DNA from: Gordonia terrae
Lineage (GTDB): Bacteria; Actinomycetota; Actinomycetes; Mycobacteriales; Mycobacteriaceae
Assembly: GCF_001698225.1 (NCBI RefSeq)
Contig: NZ_CP016594.1
Location: 1,674,001-1,738,000 of the forward strand
DNA: 64,000 nucleotides
Direction of reading: 5' to 3'
Both the position numbers and the translations under genes were made by a program. The notes under the pieces are model-generated. The model was not told the DNA's origin. It searched no databases and worked only from the letters and a program-made list of their open reading frames with translations. Below, in pieces: positions 56,342 through 64,000 of this stretch; the stretch's first letter is position 1, and each line of letters starts with the position of its first letter.

Positions 56342-57172
56342 ATGACCCGACGTTTCGCCCAGATCGATGTGTTCTCCGCCACCGGAACCGGTGGTAACCC
56401 GGTGGCCGTGGTGCTCGATGCCGCCGACATCCCCGACGACCGGATGGCGGCATTCGCCCGCTGGACCAATCTGTCGGAGACGACGTTCGTGCTGCCGCCG
56501 ACCGACGCCGCAGCCGACTACCGCCTGCGGATCTTCACCCCGGACGGGGAGTTGCCCTTCGCCGGTCACCCCACGCTCGGTTCCGCGCATGCGTGGCTGA
56601 CGACGGGCGGCCGCCCTGCGGGGGAGGACATCGTGCAGGAGTGCGGCGTCGGCCTGGTTCGACTCCGCCGTTCGGGTGCACGGCTGGCCTTCGCGGCACC
56701 GCCGTTGCGACGATCCGGCCCCGTCGAGTCCGCGGTCGTCGCCGAGGTCGCCGCCGCACTGGGGATCGCGGCCGGCGAGGTCCTCGCGGCCGAGTGGGTC
56801 GACAACGGGCCGGAATGGATGGTGCTGCAACTCGCGTCCGGGGAGCGGGTGCTCGAGGTGACGCCGGACATCCCGGCGCTCGGCGATCACAAGGTCGGAT
56901 TGTTCGGGATGTACGACTCGGACGGTGAGGTCTTCGGAGAGGTCCGGGCCTTCGTGCCGGGCATCGGCGTCCCCGAGGACCCGGTGACGGGCAGTCTCAA
57001 CGCGGGTATCGCGATGTGGCTGCGTGCGAACGGTCACGCCCCGGCGTCGTATGTCGCGGCCCAGGGCGCCGCACTTGGCCGTGCCGGACGCGTTCACGTC
57101 CACGACGACGGCGAGAACATCTGGATCGGTGGCGACACGACGACGGTGATCGAGGGCACGGTGACGCTCTGA
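56342..57172 (+). CDS. PhzF family isomerase-like protein
   Basis: A 276-aa protein of the PhzF/diaminopimelate-epimerase fold. The family motif QIDVFSATGTGGNPVAVVLDA opens the protein. The catalytic Glu46 in NLSETTFVLPP is conserved, as are RIFTPDGELPFAGHPTLGSAH and GVPEDPVTGSLNAGIAMWL. Apart from phenazine PhzF, most members have unknown substrates, and no phenazine genes are here. ATG 56342 has no clear ribosome site. It stands alone between the divergent beta-PGM gene and tatD. Confidence 0.9.
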   Translation: MTRRFAQIDVFSATGTGGNPVAVVLDAADIPDDRMAAFARWTNLSETTFVLPPTDAAADYRLRIFTPDGELPFAGHPTLGSAHAWLTTGGRPAGEDIVQECGVGLVRLRRSGARLAFAAPPLRRSGPVESAVVAEVAAALGIAAGEVLAAEWVDNGPEWMVLQLASGERVLEVTPDIPALGDHKVGLFGMYDSDGEVFGEVRAFVPGIGVPEDPVTGSLNAGIAMWLRANGHAPASYVAAQGAALGRAGRVHVHDDGENIWIGGDTTTVIEGTVTL

Positions 57173-57236
57173 CCCGGATGCCCGGGTGTGAGGGCCGCAA
57201 CCGGAGGGTGTCGGCGCGCTGTGCCAAGGTGGTGCC

Positions 57237-60317
<3,081 letters not shown>

Positions 60318-60531
60318 ACCAGCCAGGAGCGACGACTCATTCCGCTCGATGCACCAGCGCGAGCGACGTCTCACTCTGCTCGATTTGCCAGCGCGAGCGA
60401 CGTCTGACTCTGCTCCCTGAGGTGCGAGGAGCGATAGCGACGAGCCTCGAAGGGTCTGGCGACTCACGCTGCGAAAAACCCTTCGTGACGCTCGCAAGCT
60501 CGCTCCTCAGGGAGCATGGAAATCGCGGGAC
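60318..60531. repeat. Repeat-rich hairpin region between convergent genes
   Basis: 214 bp without a gene. Two copies of CCAGCGCGAGCGACGTCT (60353 and 60388) are followed by a long hairpin. Its left arm (60411-60454) is the inverse of 19053-19096 (42 of 44 positions identical), and its right arm lies near 60479-60516. Probably a two-way terminator of a dispersed repeat family. Confidence 0.75.
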
Positions 60532-61524
60532 TCAGTTCGACGCGGCGCGCAGTTTCTCCAGCAGCTCGGGAGCGGCGTCGCGCAGGAACTCCTCCTGGGT
60601 GTCGCCGCCGATCTGGACGAGCGCGATGTCGGTGAAACCGGCCTCCCAGAAGGGTTTCACCGCCTCGACGATCTGATCGAGGTCGGGGCCACACGGGATG
60701 TTGCCCGCCACGTCGTCCGGCGTCACGAACTGGGTCGCGGCGGCGAATCCCGCGGTGGTGCGCAGGTCGGCGTTGACATCCCAGCCGCCGGCGAACCAGC
60801 GGAACTGATCGTGAGCGCGCTCGATCGCCTTGTCGCGATTGCGATCCCAGCTGATCGGGATCTGTCCGATCGCGCGCGAGCCCTGCCCGTCGACGGTCGG
60901 GGTCGACGAATGGGCGTTCCAGGCGTTGATGAAATCGGCGTCGGGTTCGACGGCGATCAGGTGGTCGGCGAGGGGACCGAACGTCTCGATACCCGCGTTG
61001 CCCGCGACCGCGACACCGATCGGGACCGGCTGATCGGGGAGGTCCCAGATCCGGGCCGCGTCGACCTGGAAGAACTCGCCGCGGAAGTCGACGAGCTCGC
61101 CGGTGTGCAGCTTGCGGATGATCTCGATCGCCTCGGCGAGCATGTCCTGACGGTCGGCGACCGACGGCCAGCCCTCGCCGACGACGTGTTCATTGAGGTT
61201 CTCCCCGGAGCCCAGGCCGAGGGTGAAGCGACCGTCGGCGAGGATCTGCAGTGTCGCGGCCTTCTGGGCGATGATCGCCGGGTGATAGCGGATCGTCGGG
61301 CATGTCACGTAGGTCATCAGGTCGACCCGCTCGGTCGCGTGGGCCACGGCGCCGAGGACCGTCCACGCGTACGGGGCGTGTCCCTGGGCCGAGAGCCATG
61401 GGAAGTAGTGGTCGCTCGACACCTCGAAGTCGAAGCCGGCGTCTTCGGCGCCGACTGCGTACCGCACCAGCTCTTTCGGGCCGGCCTGCTCGGTCATCAA
61501 GGTGTAGCCGAATCGGGTTGCCAT
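60532..61524 (-). CDS. LLM-class F420-dependent oxidoreductase
   Basis: A 330-aa luciferase-like TIM barrel of the TIGR03557 group, which uses the deazaflavin F420. Features are FGYTLMTEQAGPKELVRYAVGAEDAGFDF, SDHYFPWLSAQGHAPYAW, GRFTLGLGSGENLNEHVVG and the C-terminal IALVQIGGDTQEEF. Actinobacteria of this order make F420, so the cofactor fits; the substrate is unknown (relatives include F420-dependent glucose-6-phosphate and hydroxymycolate dehydrogenases). ATG 61524 has GAGGAG 6 nt upstream. It and the next gene separate ispE from rpfB-rsmA. Confidence 0.9.
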   Translation of the reverse strand: MATRFGYTLMTEQAGPKELVRYAVGAEDAGFDFEVSSDHYFPWLSAQGHAPYAWTVLGAVAHATERVDLMTYVTCPTIRYHPAIIAQKAATLQILADGRFTLGLGSGENLNEHVVGEGWPSVADRQDMLAEAIEIIRKLHTGELVDFRGEFFQVDAARIWDLPDQPVPIGVAVAGNAGIETFGPLADHLIAVEPDADFINAWNAHSSTPTVDGQGSRAIGQIPISWDRNRDKAIERAHDQFRWFAGGWDVNADLRTTAGFAAATQFVTPDDVAGNIPCGPDLDQIVEAVKPFWEAGFTDIALVQIGGDTQEEFLRDAAPELLEKLRAASN

Positions 61525-61666
61525 GGGGTTCTCCTCTGCGAGATCGGTCGCGTCGGTGTAGGCGTTGAGTCGTAGGTCCGAAACCTGGGCGCTCGAGACG
61601 GTGGTGCCCGGGCAGGCGGACATTCGACGACGGGGCGCGGTTCTCGACCCCGGAAACGAGGTGCAG

Positions 61667-62335
61667 ATGCCTGACCACAGAGCGGATGGGTCGATCGACA
61701 CCGTGCTTCTCGATGTCGACGGTACGCTCGTCGACTCCACCTACCTCCACGCGTTGGCGTGGATGCGGGCCTTCGCCGGCCACGACCTGACCCCGCAGTG
61801 GTGGCAGGTGCACCGGGCGATCGGCATGGGTGGTGATCGTCTGGTCGGCGAGATCCTCGGCGACGACGTGGAGGAATCGCTGGGGGACACCCTCCGGGAC
61901 GAGTGGGAGAGCGCGTACCGTGACCTGCTGCCCGACGTGCGGCCGCTGCCGGGCGCTGCCCACCTGGTCCGCGGGTTGCTCGACGCCGGGTATCGGGTCG
62001 CTCTGGCGTCGTCGGGCAAGTCGGAGTTCACCGACGCGGCGCTCGAGTCGATGGGTTTGTCCCGGAACGACTTCGCCGCCGTGACCACGTCAGACGACGC
62101 CGATTCGTCCAAGCCGGCACCCGACATCCTGTCGGTCGCCCTCGACGAGGCCGGCGGCGGCAAGGCCGTCGTCGTCGGCGACACGGTGTGGGACGTGGCG
62201 TCGGCGCACCGACTGCCTGCGGACTGCGTGGCGGTGCGGTCCGGTGGGTTCGCGGAGGGGGAGTTGCGCGATGCGGGCGCGGTGCTCGTCGTCGAGCATG
62301 TCGGCGAACTCGTGGACCGCGGATGGCGCCCCTGA
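61667..62335 (+). CDS. HAD family phosphatase
   Basis: A 222-aa HAD hydrolase: motif I VLLDVDGTLVDS (nucleophile Asp), cap domain LPDVRPLPGAAHLV, motif II VALASSGKSEF, motif III Lys in SSKPAPDILSVAL and motif IV VVVGDTVWDVASAHRL. It resembles beta-phosphoglucomutase/phosphoglycolate phosphatase-type enzymes. The substrate is unknown. ATG 61667 has GAGG 5 nt upstream. It is divergent from the F420 oxidoreductase and lies 75 bp before ispE. Confidence 0.9.
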   Translation: MPDHRADGSIDTVLLDVDGTLVDSTYLHALAWMRAFAGHDLTPQWWQVHRAIGMGGDRLVGEILGDDVEESLGDTLRDEWESAYRDLLPDVRPLPGAAHLVRGLLDAGYRVALASSGKSEFTDAALESMGLSRNDFAAVTTSDDADSSKPAPDILSVALDEAGGGKAVVVGDTVWDVASAHRLPADCVAVRSGGFAEGELRDAGAVLVVEHVGELVDRGWRP

Positions 62336-62396
62336 CCGACCCCGGCTGGGCCCCCGACCGGTTGCGGCGGTGGGCACGGGGCCGACCCCGGGGCGC

Positions 62397-62402
62397 TAGG
62401 CT
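62397..62402 (+). promoter_or_regulatory. ispE -10 element
   Basis: TAGGCT, 8 nt before GTG 62411; the leader would be one or two bases. Confidence 0.45.
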
Positions 62403-62410
62403 GGATCATT

Positions 62411-63373
62411 GTGTCGCGAACGTCGCTGTCGGTGGTGTCGGACTCCGTCACCGCGCGGGCTCCGTCGAAGGTCAATCTGCACCTCGGGGTGGGTCCGCGC
62501 CGCGATGACGGCTACCACGACCTGGTCACCGTCTTCCAGGCGCTGTCCCTGCACGACGACGTCAGGGTGGCCCGTGCCAACGAGATGACCGTCACCGTCC
62601 GCGGCGAGGGCGCCGCGTCGGTCCCGGCCGACGAGTCCAACCTCGCGGTTCGGGCGGCACTGGCACTGGCCGACTGGGCGGACCGTTCCGGCAAGGTCGC
62701 CATCGACATCGACAAGACGATCCCGGTTGCCGGCGGCATGGCCGGCGGCAGCGCCGACGCCGCGGGGGCGCTCGTCGCACTGGCCGCGCTGTGGAAACTC
62801 GACATCGGCCGGGACGACCTCGCCGCGATCGCCGCGGGTCTGGGCAGTGACGTGCCGTTCGCGCTGCACGGCAACACCGCACTCGGCACCGGACGCGGCG
62901 AGCGGCTGATGCAGGTCCTCTCCCGCGGAGAATTCCACTGGGTCCTGGCCCTCGCGCGGGAGGGGCTGTCCACGCCGGCGGTGTATGGCGAGCTGGATCG
63001 GTTGCGCGACAGCCGATCTGGCGAGTGCGCCGACGACGCCGGGCGCGATCTGCTGCGTCGTCCCGACGAACTGATGCAGGCGCTGGCGTCGGGTGACCCG
63101 CACGCGGTGGCGCCGCTCCTGCACAACGACCTGCAACCCGCCGCGCTCTCACTGCAGCCGACCCTCCGCCGGACCCTGCGCGCCGGGGTCGATGCCGGGG
63201 CGCTGGGCGGCATCGTCTCGGGCTCGGGTCCGACGTGTGCCTTCCTCTGCGCCGACGAGACCAGCGCGGTGAACGTTGCCGCGGAACTGTCCGGCGCCGG
63301 CGTCGCGCGCTCGGTCCGCACCGCCAGCGGTCCGGCAGCCGGGGCGCGAGTGCTCGGGGCCGACCGAACCTGA
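62411..63373 (+). CDS. ispE: 4-diphosphocytidyl-2-C-methyl-D-erythritol kinase
   Basis: GHMP kinase of the MEP isoprenoid pathway; phosphorylates CDP-methylerythritol. The 320-aa protein shows [24 protein letters not shown], the ATP loop [29 protein letters not shown] and the C-terminal [13 protein letters not shown] 62411 directly follows a TAGGCT element. In M. tuberculosis ispE follows rpfB-ksgA in one operon; here two extra genes intervene and it has its own promoter. Confidence 0.95.
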   Translation: MSRTSLSVVSDSVTARAPSKVNLHLGVGPRRDDGYHDLVTVFQALSLHDDVRVARANEMTVTVRGEGAASVPADESNLAVRAALALADWADRSGKVAIDIDKTIPVAGGMAGGSADAAGALVALAALWKLDIGRDDLAAIAAGLGSDVPFALHGNTALGTGRGERLMQVLSRGEFHWVLALAREGLSTPAVYGELDRLRDSRSGECADDAGRDLLRRPDELMQALASGDPHAVAPLLHNDLQPAALSLQPTLRRTLRAGVDAGALGGIVSGSGPTCAFLCADETSAVNVAAELSGAGVARSVRTASGPAAGARVLGADRT

Positions 63374-63450
63374 CCGTTCGTGCCGGCGCCCGCACGTGAC
63401 CCTTCGACGAGGCGCGGGCAACAGCCAGCCGTCGAGTTCGACGAGGACGG

Positions 63451-64000
63451 TTATCGTCTGTCGGTCTGCGTCGTGCTGTCCAGTTCGTGGGGCGCAGGTC
63501 GGGATTCGCGACCGATCAGTGACCGCAGATGTGCGAGTTCGTCGGCGAGTTCACGCACAGCGGGGTCGGGGGAGTGCGCTTCGCGTGCGGGTGGTGTCGG
63601 GGTACGGCGTGCGCGGTGCTCGGCGGTGACCTGATGGTCGAGGTCGGCGAGCTCGCCGGCGAGGACCGAGAGTTCGTCGGCGTCGGGGGTCGTCGCCGGT
63701 GGTGTCCGCGCTGCGGATGCGCTTGTGACCCGGTCGGCGACGCGCTCCGTCGCGCTGACCACCGGAATCCAGGCCCAGGCTTCAGCTCCCGCCGGGGGAG
63801 GCTCGGAGAGGGTGCGCTGCAACGAGGTTCGCGCATCCGATAGCCGTCGATACACGATCCGGCGATCGGCGGTCACGACGTCTGGTGACGCATTGCCCGC
63901 CACGTCTTGGGCGTACCGTGCGAGAACGGTCAGCGTGGCGCCGAATGACTCGACCATGTGCACGCGGCGAGCCCCCGGCCAGACGAGGTAGCCGACGACG
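63451..64000 (-). CDS. C-terminal part of an FUSC-like membrane protein (partial)
   Basis: The reading frame continues past the window end. The visible 182 codons begin with VVGYLVWPGARR, the end of a membrane helix and a basic border. A helical cytosolic domain follows (VESFGATLTVLARYAQDVAG, RRIVYRRLSDARTSLQRTLSEPP, ATERVADRVTSA). This matches the region after the transmembrane block of FUSC/YccS-like (fusaric acid resistance/aromatic acid exporter) proteins. The end is Pro/Asp-rich with a final coil (VRELADELAHLRSLIGRES). An internal GTG at 63963 is in frame but is not the start. It is convergent with ispE. Confidence 0.7.
   Translation of the reverse strand, partial: VVGYLVWPGARRVHMVESFGATLTVLARYAQDVAGNASPDVVTADRRIVYRRLSDARTSLQRTLSEPPPAGAEAWAWIPVVSATERVADRVTSASAARTPPATTPDADELSVLAGELADLDHQVTAEHRARRTPTPPAREAHSPDPAVRELADELAHLRSLIGRESRPAPHELDSTTQTDRR

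Noticed and set aside
56334..56345. Three-codon mini-ORF (ATG AAC CGA TGA) overlapping the PhzF start
   Set aside because: Too short and without a ribosome site; likely chance, unlike the longer leaders at 24592 and 37222.
56342..57172. Phenazine biosynthesis cluster
   Set aside because: PhzF-like proteins are widespread outside phenazine producers, and no phzA-E or phzG gene is nearby.

Overview
The window is GC-rich actinobacterial chromosome. Gene content and order fit the order Mycobacteriales, most likely Gordonia or a close relative (inference from synteny and protein families; no 16S rRNA is present). The ends keep the M. tuberculosis Rv0991c-Rv1011 order: serine-rich FmdB-type tail, 5-formyl-THF cyclo-ligase, galU, glp(moeA), rimJ, sepX on the left; arcA, pmt, rsmI, pabB, metG, tatD, rpfB, rsmA(ksgA), ispE on the right. 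Accessory genes are inserted between and within these blocks.

Layout: 0-7.4 kb is the conserved left block, with an ankyrin lipoprotein and a SIMPL-domain protein inserted. 7.4-11.6 kb holds a tRNA-Ala(CGC) whose 3' end and terminator are duplicated 1,156 bp downstream around a DUF2510 membrane protein, then small membrane and secreted proteins. 11.8-16.4 kb carries a secreted lipase, a secreted GH1 glycosidase and an AzlCD exporter divergent from an XRE/cupin regulator. 17.3-24.3 kb has a DEAD-box helicase, a mycothiol-dependent-isomerase-like protein and a minus-strand operon of diiron N-oxygenase, ferredoxin/NADPH reductase, small protein and DMT exporter. 24.6-32.9 kb is the least explained cluster: a 36-codon leader ORF, a proline-rich two-Rossmann FAD/NAD protein, a four-helix membrane protein, a zinc-ribbon/FHA protein, a CPA2 cation/proton antiporter and a protein-kinase-fold protein, with a convergent membrane kinase-fold protein. 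Both kinase-like proteins lack the catalytic HRD aspartate. 33.4-44.3 kb holds a universal stress protein, SoxR, patatin, an MFS exporter, arcA with an upstream leader ORF, GntR, a BCCT transporter and a MocR regulator with a perfect palindrome. 44.3-49.3 kb is pmt/rsmI/GAF regulator/pabB/metG. 49.9-56.2 kb has a DUF222-HNH protein, a MerR/HEAT autoregulated pair and a GH65 phosphorylase/beta-phosphoglucomutase pair. 56.3-64 kb is PhzF, tatD, rpfB, rsmA, an F420-dependent oxidoreductase, a HAD phosphatase, ispE and the C-terminal part of an FUSC-type protein that runs off the window.

A recurring signal is a TANNNT -10 hexamer ending 6-7 nt before an ATG/GTG with no Shine-Dalgarno. This points to widespread leaderless transcription and fixes many start codons. 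Two or three tiny leader ORFs overlap the start of the following gene and suggest coupling or attenuation. Two intergenic spaces between convergent genes share a 44-bp element (42/44 identical) inside large hairpins. No CRISPR array, insertion sequence, integrase or rRNA was found.
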